Source: Bog-532 sp963742865 (GTDB lineage: Bacteria > Actinomycetota > Actinomycetes > Streptosporangiales > Streptosporangiaceae). Taken from it: 64,000 bases of DNA. The stretch covers positions 76,454-140,453 of the forward strand of contig CAVUNW010000043.1 of the NCBI GenBank assembly GCA_963742865.1. Reading direction: 5' to 3'. The notes beneath the pieces were generated by a model that saw nothing but the letters and a program-made list of their open reading frames with translations, searched no databases and was not told where the DNA came from. Position 1 is the stretch's first letter. Each line of letters opens with the position of its first letter. This document shows, piece by piece, positions 37,499-47,673 of this stretch. Made by a program: the position numbers and the translations under genes.

Positions 37499-39490
37499 TC
37501 ACCGGGGGCGCAGGCGGCGGCGGTCGTCGGGCAGGCGCTCGGTGATCCGCCCCCGGTCGAGAAATTCCAGCAGCGGGATGGCCACTCGCCGGGTCGTGCC
37601 CAGGGCCTTCCTCGCCTCGGCGGTGGTGAACGGCTGCGGCAGCCCGGACAGTACCGCGGCCGCGTCCGCGTCGGCACCGGGCGCCAGGACGATCTGCTCG
37701 CTGATCCGCAACAGCAGTCCGGCGCGCGCCGCCGCGGCGATGGCCCGTGCGTCCAGTCCGAGCTCACGGAGCCGGTCCGCCTCGGGCGCCCGGAACTGGT
37801 CACCGGCCAGATCGGTCCGCAGAGCGCGGACGGCCCGCGCGAGCGGCTCCGGGACCGTGGCCGCGACCGGAGCCGGATCCGGCCGGGCATCCGCCGGGCG
37901 GGCATCTGCCCCTGAAACGTCACGACCCGGGACGTTGCGGCCGGAAACATTGCGGCCGGGAACATTACGGCCGGAGACGTCATGGCCCGTGGGGCCGGAT
38001 CCGCCCTGGTCCTCGCCGTCGGGACGGCCCGGTCCCACGGGCGCAGTCACACTGGCAGAGACGGCCGGGCGCAGGTACCCCTCGGTCACGATGACGTCGG
38101 GGGCACTGGCGGCGAGGGCTTCGGCCAGCCGGCGGTCGGGCAGGCCGAGTGCGGCCCGCGCCGCGTCGACCGGCACGCCGAGTGACAGCGGGTCGCGGGC
38201 CGCGTGCTCCGCGACGAGGGTGACCAGCCGGTCGCGCGCCCGGGCCCAGAACGCCTCGTCCGCGAGCCAGTCCGCCGCGACCGGCCCGGGAGCGCCGGTG
38301 ACGCCCATCGCGGCCAGCGCCCCGGCGCGCAGCAGCCCGTGGCGGCGCAGCAGGTCGCGCGGCCCCGGCGGCTCCGGCCAGCGGGCCAGGTCGCGCGCGG
38401 CCGCCGCGGCGGCGCCCCGCCGGCGCAGCGGCGGCGGGGTCACGTCCATGACGGTGGCGCCGAGCATCAGCAGTTCGGCCGCGCCCGGATCGCGCAGCAG
38501 CACCCGGTCGCCGGCGTGCAACGGCAGCGGGTCGCGCAGGATGAGCCGCGCCACGAGCCAGGCTCCCGCGCCCGGGCCGGCTTCCTCACCGAGCACACGA
38601 ACCCGCGCCGGCGTGCGCGCCGACCCCGTGTGCACGATCAGCTCACGCGGCAGCTGGGCCTCCCCCGCGAGCGCCGCCCAGCGGACATCGACGGTGCTGG
38701 TCAGCGTCCACCGGCCGGGCTGGACGAGCGCCATCCCGCGGGCCGGGATCTCCCGGGCCACCCCGCGCAGGTTCAGCGCCACCCGGGCCACCCCGCGGAC
38801 CTGGTCCGCGGACTGGTCCATCGACTCGATCGCGCGCACGCGCACCGGCCGCAGGGACGGCGTGAGCAGCAGCTCATCGCCGGTCCGGACGGTGCCGGCC
38901 GGGAGCGTACCGGTGACCACCGTGCCGCTGCCCTTGATGCTGAACGCCCGGTCCACCCACAGCCGGACCGGCGCGCCGGGATCGGGGACGGGCAGGCCGC
39001 CCGCCAGCCGGGCGAGCGCGCCGCGCAGTTCCGGCAGCCCGGCACCGGTGACCGCGCTGACCTCGACCGCCTCCACCTGGCCCAGGCTGGTGGCGGCGAT
39101 CTCGGCGGCGGCGCGGCGCCGCGCGGGACCAGGATCGGCCAGGTCGGCCCGGGTGACGACGAGCAGCCCGCGCGATATGCCGAGCGCGTCAATGGCGGCC
39201 AGGTGCTCGGCCGACTGGGGCATCCAGCCGCCGTCCGCCGCCACCACGATCATGACGGCCGGCACCGGTCCCAGGCCGGCCAGCATGTTCGGGACGAACC
39301 GTTCGTGCCCGGGGACGTCGACGAACGCGAGCCGCTGGCCGCCGGGCAGGTCCATCCAGGCGAAGCCCAGGTCGATGGTGAGGCCACGGCGGCGTTCTTC
39401 CGCCCAGCGGTCGGGTTCCATCCCGGTGAGCGCGCGCACCAGGGTCGATTTCCCGTGATCGACGTGCCCCGCGGTCGCGATGACCTGCAT
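37499..39490 (-). CDS. selB: Selenocysteine-specific elongation factor SelB
   Basis: 663 residues; delivers Sec-tRNA to UGA codons next to a SECIS element. GTPase motifs: G1 GHVDHGKS, G3 DVPGHERF and G4 TRAD, preceded by the typical start MQVIATAG. EF-Tu-like domains 2-3 follow (FSIKGSGTVVTGTLPAGTV), then winged-helix domains that bind the SECIS hairpin, ending FLDRGRITERLPDDRRRL. Between winged helices, residues about 500-528 are an unusual repeat of GRNVSGRNVPGR-type pentapeptides. The ATG at 39490 is preferred; a TTG three codons upstream would overlap the selA stop. Confidence 0.95.
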   Translation of the reverse strand: MQVIATAGHVDHGKSTLVRALTGMEPDRWAEERRRGLTIDLGFAWMDLPGGQRLAFVDVPGHERFVPNMLAGLGPVPAVMIVVAADGGWMPQSAEHLAAIDALGISRGLLVVTRADLADPGPARRRAAAEIAATSLGQVEAVEVSAVTGAGLPELRGALARLAGGLPVPDPGAPVRLWVDRAFSIKGSGTVVTGTLPAGTVRTGDELLLTPSLRPVRVRAIESMDQSADQVRGVARVALNLRGVAREIPARGMALVQPGRWTLTSTVDVRWAALAGEAQLPRELIVHTGSARTPARVRVLGEEAGPGAGAWLVARLILRDPLPLHAGDRVLLRDPGAAELLMLGATVMDVTPPPLRRRGAAAAAARDLARWPEPPGPRDLLRRHGLLRAGALAAMGVTGAPGPVAADWLADEAFWARARDRLVTLVAEHAARDPLSLGVPVDAARAALGLPDRRLAEALAASAPDVIVTEGYLRPAVSASVTAPVGPGRPDGEDQGGSGPTGHDVSGRNVPGRNVSGRNVPGRDVSGADARPADARPDPAPVAATVPEPLARAVRALRTDLAGDQFRAPEADRLRELGLDARAIAAAARAGLLLRISEQIVLAPGADADAAAVLSGLPQPFTTAEARKALGTTRRVAIPLLEFLDRGRITERLPDDRRRLRPR

Positions 39491-39495
39491 GGCGG

Positions 39496-40851
39496 TCAAC
39501 TGTCCGTGACAGCGGCCGCGGGAGCGGCCGCGGGAACGGTGGCGGCGAGCACGGCCCGGGTGAGCAACTCGTCGTCGGCCGGCAGCACGGCCCGCAGATC
39601 GAGCAGCAGCCGGCCCTCCTCGATCCGCCCGGCGACCGCCGGGACCTCTCCCTGCCGCACCGGATCCCCGGCGCGCAGGGCGACCGCGAGGCTCTCCGGC
39701 AGGCTGACCGCGGCGCTGGGCAACGGCACCCCGGGAGCGCCCCCGCCGCCAACCGCGCCTTCGGATTCCACCGGCTGGGCGTCGATCCCGTGGGCACCCA
39801 GGTCCGCCGCGATCCGTTCGGCCCGCTTGGCCAGCGACGCGGGGGCGGCGGCCAGCGCCTGCGCGACCGGCGTGGGCGGGCCGGCCAGGGTCGCCTCCAG
39901 CGCCGCCAGGGTCAATTTGTCGACCCGGAGCGCGCGGGCCAGCGGATGCCGCGCCAGGGTCCGGATCAGGGCCGCCCGGCCCAGCAGCAGGCCGGCCTGG
40001 GGTCCGCCGAGCAGCTTGTCGCCGCTCGCGGTGACGAGCGCCGCCCCGTCCCGCAGTGCCGTCTGCGCGTCGGGCTCGTCCGGCAGCCGTGGATCCGGCG
40101 CCAGCAGTCCCGAGCCGATGTCGGCGACGACCGGAACGGCCGGGCCCAGGGCCCGGGCCAGTTCGCGCACGCTGGCCTGCGCGGTGAAGCCTTCGATGCG
40201 GAAGTTGGACGGGTGGACCTTGAGCGCGAACGCCGTGCCCGGGCCGGCCGCCGCGGCATAGTCGGCGACCGTCGTCCGGTTGGTCGTGCCGACCTCGCGC
40301 AGCCGGGCCCCGGTGGACTGCAGCAGATCGGGCAGCCGGAATCCGTCGCCGATCTCGACCATCTCGCCCCGGCTGATCAGGATCTCGCGCCCGGCCGCCA
40401 GCGCCGTCGCGGCCAGGACGAGCGCGGCGGCGTTGTTGTTGACCACGTGCACGCTTTCGGCGGCGGGCACCGCGTTGGCCAGCGCGGCGAGCGTTCCCCG
40501 GCCCCGGCGCCCCCGGGTGCCGGTGGCCAGATCGAATTCCACGTCGGTGCAGCCGGCCGCGGCCAGCAGTGCATCGGTGGCGGCTCCCGACAACGGGGCC
40601 CGGCCGAGGTTGGTATGCAGCAGCACCCCGGTCGCATTGATCACCGGGGTCAGGGTGGCGGCCCGGGCCGGCAGCGCGGCGACCGCGGCGTCGGCCACTC
40701 GCTCGGGGGCGATCGTCCCGGCACGGGCCTGATCCTGCGCGCGAGCGACGGCGGCCTTGACCAGAGCCCGGCCGAGCTTCCGCTCGGCTTCGGCCAGCCT
40801 GGGGTCGGCGAGCAGGACGTCGGTGCGCGGGACAAAACGCCGGTTGTCCAC
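39496..40851 (-). CDS. selA: L-seryl-tRNA(Sec) selenium transferase SelA
   Basis: PLP-dependent decamer-forming enzyme of 451 residues that converts seryl-tRNA(Sec) to selenocysteyl-tRNA using selenophosphate. Family motifs: INATGVLLHTNLGRAPL, HVVNNNAAALVL, ISRGEMVEIGDGFRLP and VADIGSGLL. The PLP lysine is Lys279 in SGDKLLGGPQAG. GTG start at 40851. The stop lies 5 bp before the selB ATG, so selA-selB form an operon. selD is not present in the window. Confidence 0.96.
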   Translation of the reverse strand: MDNRRFVPRTDVLLADPRLAEAERKLGRALVKAAVARAQDQARAGTIAPERVADAAVAALPARAATLTPVINATGVLLHTNLGRAPLSGAATDALLAAAGCTDVEFDLATGTRGRRGRGTLAALANAVPAAESVHVVNNNAAALVLAATALAAGREILISRGEMVEIGDGFRLPDLLQSTGARLREVGTTNRTTVADYAAAAGPGTAFALKVHPSNFRIEGFTAQASVRELARALGPAVPVVADIGSGLLAPDPRLPDEPDAQTALRDGAALVTASGDKLLGGPQAGLLLGRAALIRTLARHPLARALRVDKLTLAALEATLAGPPTPVAQALAAAPASLAKRAERIAADLGAHGIDAQPVESEGAVGGGGAPGVPLPSAAVSLPESLAVALRAGDPVRQGEVPAVAGRIEEGRLLLDLRAVLPADDELLTRAVLAATVPAAAPAAAVTDS

Positions 40852-41018
40852 GGACGCGACCTTACCCGCCGTGACGGCGCGGGTTCATGGGCATGGCGCC
40901 GATGTCATGATCAAACGAAATGACACTGAGACTTAGCGGCACGGCATATGGGACCGAACGGTGGGTATTGCCTCTGCACAAGTTCACTAGCCTCATCCTC
41001 GCGGGAGGAGTGATCGTC

Positions 41019-41685
41019 ATGACAGGGATGCTGCGGGTTCCGCGGAGCCGTGGCGCCCTCAGCGGAGTGCTGTTGGTCCTGCTCGGTATCTGGGGCGGGC
41101 TCATCGCCTTCGTCGGCCCTTATTTTCATTACGCATACACGCCGGACAAGGCGTTCACCTACACCACCGGGCGCCTCTGGCTGGAGATCCTGCCGGCCGC
41201 CGGGACCGTTCTCGGTGGCCTGATCCTGGGCGGCACCAAGCAGGCCGGCCGCCATCTTCGGCGCGTGGCTGGCCGCGCTGAGCGGCGCCTGGTTTGTGCT
41301 CGGCGCGTCGCTGAGCACGCTCTGGCACACCGGCGGCAGCGCCGGCCAGCCGGTCGGCGACAACCTGCACCGGGTCGTTGAGCAGATTGGCTTCTTCACC
41401 GGTCTCGGACTCGTCATCGTGTTCCTCGCCGCGGTCGCGCTCGGGCGCTTCACCGTGATCGGGGTCCGCGAACGGCCGCTGGCCGAGCCGCCTGCGGTCG
41501 AGACGGTGCCCGAGGAACGGGTACCGGAGGAGGTTCCGGCCGGGGAGACCACGCGGCCGGTGGCCGCCCGCGGGCCGGAAGCCGGGGACGCCACGGTCCC
41601 GGCCAGTCCGGTCACCGCTACCCCGCCGAACGCCCAGGTCGAGGAGACCCGGGTGGCCGGCTCGTCCGACACCACCACTGCCTGA
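41019..41685 (+). CDS. Small membrane protein with acidic C-terminal tail, one frameshift near 41250
   Basis: About 222 residues. Four transmembrane helices: GALSGVLLVLLGIWGGLIAF and ILPAAGTVLGGLILG before the break, and FGAWLAALSGAWFVLGASLS and GFFTGLGLVIVFLAAVAL after it. A Pro/Glu/Thr-rich cytoplasmic tail follows (ETVPEERVPEEVPAGETTRP). I do not recognise the family. The ATG at 41019 is chosen because GGGAGGAG lies 8 nt upstream. A bidirectional terminator follows at 41708. Confidence 0.6.
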
Positions 41686-41707
41686 TCCCCTCGGACAGTC
41701 TCACGGG

Positions 41708-41748
41708 AAGGGGTGGCCGGCGGCTCGCCCGTCGGCCACCCCTTTTTT
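41708..41748. terminator. Rho-independent terminator between convergent genes
   Basis: Arms AAGGGGTGGCCG and CGGCCACCCCTT (12 bp, perfect) with a 13-nt loop, followed by a run of T. The reverse strand ends in A/T-rich sequence too, so it can serve the convergent CoA ligase as well. Confidence 0.85.
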
Positions 41749-41774
41749 ATGGCCGTTTTTAATGGCCAGCGCAG

Positions 41775-43800
41775 TCATGTCCGGTAGAGCTCATCGATGA
41801 GATCCGCGTAGCTGGTGTGGATGACACGGCGCCGGAGCTTCAGGGTCGGGGTGACCTCGCCGGTCGCGCTGGTCCACTCGTGCGGCAGCAGGCGCCAGCG
41901 CTTGATCTGCTGAACCCGTGACAGGCGTGCGTTCGCGGCCGCGACCGCCGCACCGACGGCGGCGAGCACGTCCGGGTCCGCGGCCAGATCAGCCAGCGGC
42001 GCGTCCCCGAGCCCGTGCGCTCCCGCCCAGGCGCGCGCCGCGTCGCTGTCCATCGTGAGCAGGGCGACGATGTACGGGCGCCCGTCGCCGTAGCAGAGCG
42101 CCTGGCCGATCAGGGCGCTCTCGGTCAGCAGGCCTTCGACGGCGGCCGGCGCGATGTTCTCCCCGCCGGCAGTGATGATCATTTCCTTCTTCCGCCCGGT
42201 GATCGACAGGAAGCCGTCGTCGTCGAGCGCGCCGATGTCGCCGGTGTGCAGCCACCCCTCGGCGTCGATCAGCTCGGCGGTCGCATCCGGCAGGTTGAGG
42301 TAGCCGGGCGTGGTCAGCGGACCGCGCGCGAGCACCTCACCGTCGTCGGCGATGCGGACCTCGATCCCCGGCAGCGGCCGCCCGACCGTGCCCAGCTTGA
42401 AGCAGCCGGGCGTGTTAGAGGTGAAGGCCCCGGTCGTCTCGGTCATCCCGTATACGTCGAGGATGGGCAGCCCGAGGCTGGCGAAGAACGTCGTGACCTC
42501 CGCGGGCAGCGGCGCCGCGGCGCTGGTGCCGTTGGCTACCGCACCCAGCCCGGCGAGCGAGCGGATGGGCTGCAGCACCTGCGCGTCGGCCTGCCGGAAC
42601 GCCTCGGCCAGCTCGGCGGGGGCGGCCCGGCCCATCTGCGTGCCCTCGATGTAACGGCGGCCGACGTCCATGGCCCGCTCGATCGCCGCGCGACGGCCCG
42701 GGTCCAGTTCGGCGGCCAGCCCCGCCTTGATCGCGGCCTGGATCTTCTCCCACACGCGGGGCACGCCGAAGAACCCGGTCGGCCGGACCACGCTGGTGGC
42801 CGCGGCCAGCGCGGTGGCGTCATGGCAGAAGTAGACGTGGCCGCCGTAGGCGATGGCCAGGTAGATGCTGTACATCCGTTCCGCGATGTGCGCGAGCGGC
42901 AGGTACGACACCCACCTTGTCGGTTCCGGCTCTTCGCCGGGCCCGGCCGCCGGATCGGGGGGCGGGCGCAGGATCCCGCCGGGTTCGACGGCGCCGCCGA
43001 CGGTCTCCGCCACGGCGGCCGTCTCGTACAGCACGTTGCGGTGGGTGATCCGCACCCCCTTCGGTTTGCCGGTCGTCCCGGAGGTGTAGAGCACGGTCAC
43101 CGCGTCGTCGGGGCGCAGCGACGCGACCCGCCGGGCCACAGCCTCCGGGTCGGCGGCCAGCCGCCGCTCGCCCAGGACCGCGAACTCGTCCCAGCTCAGG
43201 TAGGGCTTACCGGCCGGGCAGGCGGCCGGATCCCGGACGATGATCTTCTTCAGCCCGGGGAGGCTGGCCAGCACCGGCCGCCACAGCGCGAGCTCGCGCT
43301 CACCGTCGAGCACCGCGATCCTGGCGTCGCAGTCGCTGGCGGTGTAGGCGATCTGCTCGGGCGCGAGCGTGGCGTAGAGGGTGACGGGCACCCCCGCCGC
43401 GTGCACGGCCGCCTGGTCGGCGAGCCAGTGCTCGGTGCGGTTCGGCAGCATGAGCGCGACCCGCTCGCCGGGCGCCAGGCCGAGGGCCTCGAACGAGGCC
43501 GCGAGCCGCAGGACCCGGTCCCGCGCCTGCGGCCAGGTCAGCGTCTGCCAGCCGTCGTCCTGCGGCGGTACCGCTCCCGGAGCCGCCCGTTGAGAATGTT
43601 CATCACGATCGCGGCCCTGGGCCGGCTAAGACAGCGCCGGGCGGCCGGCGAACTCCCGGGCCGCCAGTTCGAGCAGCCCGCAGATGGTCTGGCCCTCGAT
43701 GGCGCGGGCGATCTGAGCCCGCTGCGTCAGGATCTCCGCGTCCAACCGACGACCTCCGGCGCCTCGGCGGGCCCGCCGGCACCGTCACCAGCGGCCCCAC
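41775..43800 (-). CDS. Long-chain fatty-acid-CoA ligase (AMP-dependent synthetase), damaged N-terminus
   Basis: Adenylate-forming enzyme that activates fatty acids to acyl-CoA. Motifs: P-loop LYTSGTTGKPKGV, LPLAHIAERM, the YGMTETTGAF region, GWLHTGDIGALDDDGFLSIT and GRKKEMIITAGGENIAP. The uninterrupted part starts near DDGWQTLTWPQARDRVLRLA. Upstream in the same frame lies family-like sequence (TQRAQIARAIEGQTICGLLE), separated by an in-frame TAG at 43628-43626, and a one-base frame break near 43745 precedes it. The true start (near 43800 or beyond) is therefore unclear. It could be an error or recent inactivation. Confidence 0.75.
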
Positions 43801-44087
43801 GCGCCGCTACCGGGCGCTGAGCTTTTTGTACGCCCCGCCACCGCGCCCGCACAAGCCCCGCGCCTGCTCCTCGCCCTCGGCCTCTCGGCGGCGCGGGGCC
43901 ACGGCCGGGCCGATCGTGGTAACCTCGCGTGGTCTTGGGGGAGGACGCCGGAGGGTCCAGGTGCCAGGTCAATGATGGGCAACGTTCCGGCCGTGCCTGG
44001 CGCGCAGCGATTCCCCGCTGAGGACGCCGGGGCGCCGGCCCCGCAGGCGCCCGGTGGCGCCCGTCCCCGGCCCTGCTGGCCATCATC

Positions 44088-45620
44088 GTGACCACCGCGC
44101 TCGCGCTGGCACTGCGGCTGTGGCAGCTGACCATGCATGGCTACCTGCTCGGGGTGACCGAATACGACGACGGTGTCTACTTCGGCAGCGCGGTCCGCCT
44201 GATCCACGGCGCGGTCCCGTACCGGGACTTCATCACCGTGCAGCCGCCCGGGGTCATGCTGCTGATGACACCGGTGGCGCTGCTCGCCGGGCCGCTCGGA
44301 ACGGCCAAGGCGCTGGCCATCGGCCGGGTGCTGACCGCCTTCGCCGGGGCGGGCGGGGTGACGCTCACCGGGCTGCTCATCCGTCGTCACGGCGTGCTCG
44401 CGATCACGGCGGCCTGCGGTTTCCTGGCCGTCTACCCCGACGGGGCGTACGCCGCGCACACCGTGCTGATTGAGCCGTGGCTGGTGCTGTTCTGCCTGGC
44501 CGGCGCGCTGGCGGTGATGGACGGCGACCACCTGACCAGCAGCTGGCGGCGGCTCGCCGTGGGCGGGGCCGCGTTCGGGTTCGCCGGGGTCTGCAAGGCG
44601 TGGGCGGTCATCCCGGTCCTGGTCCTGCTGGTCCTGCTCCTGCTGCCGCCCGGTGTGCGCCAGGCGCCGTGGCGCGTGCTCGTCTTTCTCGGGGGCACGG
44701 TGGCCGGCTTCGCGCTGCCGGTGCTCCCCTTCGCGATCCTGGCGCCGCACGCGTTCTACAACAGCGTGATCGTGGCCCAGTGGTCCCGCACGGACGACGT
44801 CCGTATCCCGCTGTCGTTCCGGCTGTCGAGCATGATCGGGTTCAGTCACGGCCCGGCTCTGTCTCATGTGCTGCTGCTCGCGGTGGTGTGCGGGGTCGCG
44901 GCGGTGGCCGCCGGTGCCTCGCTGCTGGCGACGCTGGCCAGCCGCCAGCCTCCGCCGCCGCTGGAGACCTTCGCCCTCGTCAGCGGGGCACTGGTGGTGG
45001 TCGCCTTCCTGTGGCCGGCCGATTACTACTACCACTACGCCGCGTTCCTGGGCCCGTTCATGGCCCTGTCGGTGGTCCTGCCCATCTCGCGGCTGCTCCG
45101 GACGGGGCGGCCGCTCCGGACGGATCTGGCCCGCCCGGCGCCGCGGGCCGTGTACACGGTCGCCGTGGCGGCCACAGCCGCCGTCGTCCTGGTGCTGGCG
45201 GTGCTGCAGGGACGGACCCAGCCCGACCCCAACTACCACGGGGTCGCGGACGCGATCGTGGCCGACGAGCAGATCATCCCGGCGGGCTCGTGCGTGGTCG
45301 CCGACGCCGTCTCGTACACGATTGCCGCCAACCGGTTCACTTCCCGCGTGCCCGGCTGCCCGGCCATGGTCGACACCATCGGCACCGACTACACGCTGTC
45401 GCACGGCCGGAACGGCCTGAACGGCGCGGGCAGCGTGCCCGCCGTGCGCCAGGTGTGGCTCTCGGCGCTGTCGCACGCGCAGTACGTATGGCTCTCCGGG
45501 CTCTACCAGCGGCGAATCCCGTGGACGCGCCCGATCGTGTCGTATTTCTCGGCTAACTTCCGGCTGATCCGCACCGATGCGTCGGGCCGCGTCTATCAGC
45601 GGATCAGTGGACAGCCCTGA
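44088..45620 (+). CDS. Polytopic membrane protein, GT-C/GT39-like glycosyltransferase
   Basis: About 510 residues with 9-11 transmembrane helices. The first extracytoplasmic loop has the acidic motif TEYDDGVYFGSAVRL and then VPYRDFITVQPPG, typical of lipid-linked-sugar GT-C transferases such as PMT or ArnT relatives. A C-terminal extracytoplasmic domain (DEQIIPAGSCVVADAVSYTI) follows. Sugar and acceptor unknown. The start is uncertain. A plausible N-terminal extension beginning ATGATGGGCAACG at 43974 is one frame away, so a frameshift near 44060 may separate them; GTG 44088 is given as the conservative start. Confidence 0.7.
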   Translation: MTTALALALRLWQLTMHGYLLGVTEYDDGVYFGSAVRLIHGAVPYRDFITVQPPGVMLLMTPVALLAGPLGTAKALAIGRVLTAFAGAGGVTLTGLLIRRHGVLAITAACGFLAVYPDGAYAAHTVLIEPWLVLFCLAGALAVMDGDHLTSSWRRLAVGGAAFGFAGVCKAWAVIPVLVLLVLLLLPPGVRQAPWRVLVFLGGTVAGFALPVLPFAILAPHAFYNSVIVAQWSRTDDVRIPLSFRLSSMIGFSHGPALSHVLLLAVVCGVAAVAAGASLLATLASRQPPPPLETFALVSGALVVVAFLWPADYYYHYAAFLGPFMALSVVLPISRLLRTGRPLRTDLARPAPRAVYTVAVAATAAVVLVLAVLQGRTQPDPNYHGVADAIVADEQIIPAGSCVVADAVSYTIAANRFTSRVPGCPAMVDTIGTDYTLSHGRNGLNGAGSVPAVRQVWLSALSHAQYVWLSGLYQRRIPWTRPIVSYFSANFRLIRTDASGRVYQRISGQP

Positions 45621-45668
45621 GTGGAACGGGTAAAAGTGGACGGCCCTACGTGGATAACCCTTGATTAA

Positions 45669-46924
45669 GTGGATAACGCTGAGCTGAGCGCGATGCGGGA
45701 CCGCATGGTCACTAAGGTGATCAACAGCGGCCGCCCGGTCAGCGACGCGGTCGTCCAGGCGATGCGCTCGGTACCGCGGCACCTGTTCCTGCCCGAACTG
45801 GAACCCGGGCAGGCGTACCGCAATGAGGCCATCGTGACCCGGCGCAGCGCGGAGGGCCAGCCCACCAGTTCCTCGTCCCAGCCGACGATCATGGCGTACA
45901 TGCTGGATCAGCTGGACGTCGCCCCCGGTCAGCGGGTCCTGGAGATCGGCGCCGGCACCGGGTACAACGCGGCGCTGCTCCAGCATCTGGTGGGCGCCGA
46001 GGGCACCGTGGTCACGGTGGATCTCGACGCGGACGTCGCCCGGCAGGCCGCGGCGCACCTGACCGAGGCCGGCTATCCGGGCGTCACCGTAGTTCCGGGC
46101 GACGGAGCGGCGGGATACCCGCCCGGAGCCCCGTACGACCGGGTGATCGCCACGGTCGGGGTCAGTGACCTGGCGCCCGCCTGGCTTGATCAGCTTGCTC
46201 CCGGCGGCCGGATCGTCGTGCCCCTCGACCTGCGGGGATCGCAGCGTTCGGTGGCGTTCGAACGGGACGGCGCGTCCTGGCAGAGCCGTTCGGTGGTGCC
46301 GTGCGGGTTCATGCGCATGCGGGGGACGCTCGCTGGTCCCGAACGGACCCAGGTGACCCATGACGACCAGGAACTGGCTCTCGTCATCCCGGGCGGCCAG
46401 GACGTTGACATCGTGGCCGTCGCCCGCGCGCTGGCGGAGCCGGCCGGACCCCCGCCGAGCGCGCCACCCGGGTCACGGCGGGCCCGGGACAGCTATTCGA
46501 CGGGCTGGGGTTCTGGCTGGCCCTGAACGAGCCGCGCTGGGGCCTGCTCAGTGAGCCGGCGCAGTCCTCCTGCGGCATGCTGGCCCGGGCGCCGGTCCTG
46601 CTGGCGGACCGGCGGTTCACCGCGGGGATCTTCGGCGACGGCGGTTTCGCCGTGCTGGCCCGCCCGGCCCCATGGCCCGCCGCGGGGGAGCCATCTGGTC
46701 CGGCTGCGCCGGCGTTCCAGCTCAGCGTGCTCGGTTACGGCCCGGCCGGCCCCGGCCTGGCCGCCGAGCTGGCCAGTACGGTCGAGGCCTGGGCGGTGGC
46801 GGGCCGCCCGGGCGCCGCCCGCTTCGGCATCAGCGCCTATCCCCGCGCCACCGGCGAGCCGGTCCCCCCCGTGGGAGCCGTCATCGAGCGCCCGCACACC
46901 ACGTTCGTCGTCCGTCCCGTCTGA
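45669..46924 (+). CDS. PCMT-like methyltransferase of the FxLD-system type, one frameshift near 46455
   Basis: About 418 residues once repaired. The N-terminal part is a protein-isoaspartate-methyltransferase-like domain: SVPRHLFLPELEPGQAYRNE, SSSSQPTIMAYMLDQLDV, the SAM motif VLEIGAGTGYNAALL and PYDRVIATVGVSDLAPAWL. The second part (LFDGLGFWLALNEPRWGLLS, QLSVLGYGPAGPGLA) follows after a one-base slip in a C-run. This layout matches methyltransferases found with FxLD ribosomal peptides in actinomycetes. No FxLD precursor or lanthipeptide enzymes are seen nearby, so it is an orphan here. GTG start. Confidence 0.7.
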
Positions 46925-46971
46925 TTACCGGGTCGGCTCCCTCCCCAGCCGGCGTCGCCTAGTTTGGAGCC

Positions 46972-47580
46972 ATGAACGCCGAGCCGACGAGCCAGCTGGA
47001 AACCGAGCAGAAGTACGACGCCGATCTGGGATTCACCATGCCGGACTTTGGCACGCTGCCGGGATGGTCGGTCACGGGCCCGGAGCGTTACGAGCTGTCC
47101 GCCACCTACTTCGACACCGAGGATCAGCGGCTGGCCGCCAACCGCGTCACGCTCCGGCGGCGTACCGGCGGGACCGACGAAGCCTGGCACCTCAAGCTCC
47201 CGCTCCGGCCCGGAACCCGGCGCGAGGTGCACCTGCCGCTGAGCGAGGGCACCGATACGGTGCCGGCCCAGATGCAGGACATGGTGGCCGATCTCACCGG
47301 CGGGAACGCGCTGCACCCGATCGCCCGGCTCGACACCAGCCGAACGGTCCGCCGGCTGACCGGGGCGGACGGCCAGGTGCTGGCCGAGGTGGCCGATGAC
47401 GAGGTGACCGCGCGCCGCCTGCACCCCGACGGAAGCCCGATGAGGTGGCACGAGATCGAGGTCGAGCTGGTTTCCGGGCCGCCTGCGGTGCTCGAGACGG
47501 CCGGGAAGCTGCTCCGGGAGGCCGGGGCGCGCCCGTCGGCGTCCGCGTCCAAGCTGGGCCGCCTGCTCGCCGCGGGCTGA
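46972..47580 (+). CDS. CYTH domain protein (triphosphate tunnel fold)
   Basis: Protein of 202 residues. The N-terminal ETEQKYD matches the ExExK metal/phosphate motif. Further strands of the tunnel are YELSATYFDTEDQRLAANRV, TLRRRTGG, WHLKLPL and RWHEIEVELVSGP. CYTH enzymes hydrolyse inorganic or organic triphosphates; in actinobacteria they are often linked to polyphosphate through CHAD domains. None is attached here. It lies 47 bp after the methyltransferase. Confidence 0.88.
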   Translation: MNAEPTSQLETEQKYDADLGFTMPDFGTLPGWSVTGPERYELSATYFDTEDQRLAANRVTLRRRTGGTDEAWHLKLPLRPGTRREVHLPLSEGTDTVPAQMQDMVADLTGGNALHPIARLDTSRTVRRLTGADGQVLAEVADDEVTARRLHPDGSPMRWHEIEVELVSGPPAVLETAGKLLREAGARPSASASKLGRLLAAG

Positions 47581-47673
47581 CCGCGGCAGAGGTAGCGCAG
47601 AGCTGGCGTCCAGGGACCGGTCAGCGCCCGGCCGTTCAATGAACGCGTGGCACAACAAGGCGGGAAGGCACCG

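Noticed and set aside
43626..43628. In-frame stop in the CoA ligase as a selenocysteine codon
   Set aside because: The codon is TAG, not TGA, and family members have no Cys there.
44054..45556. Alternative frame of the GT-C membrane protein gene
   Set aside because: Arg/Gly/Pro-rich shadow; the overlapping frame has clean transmembrane helices and the family motif.
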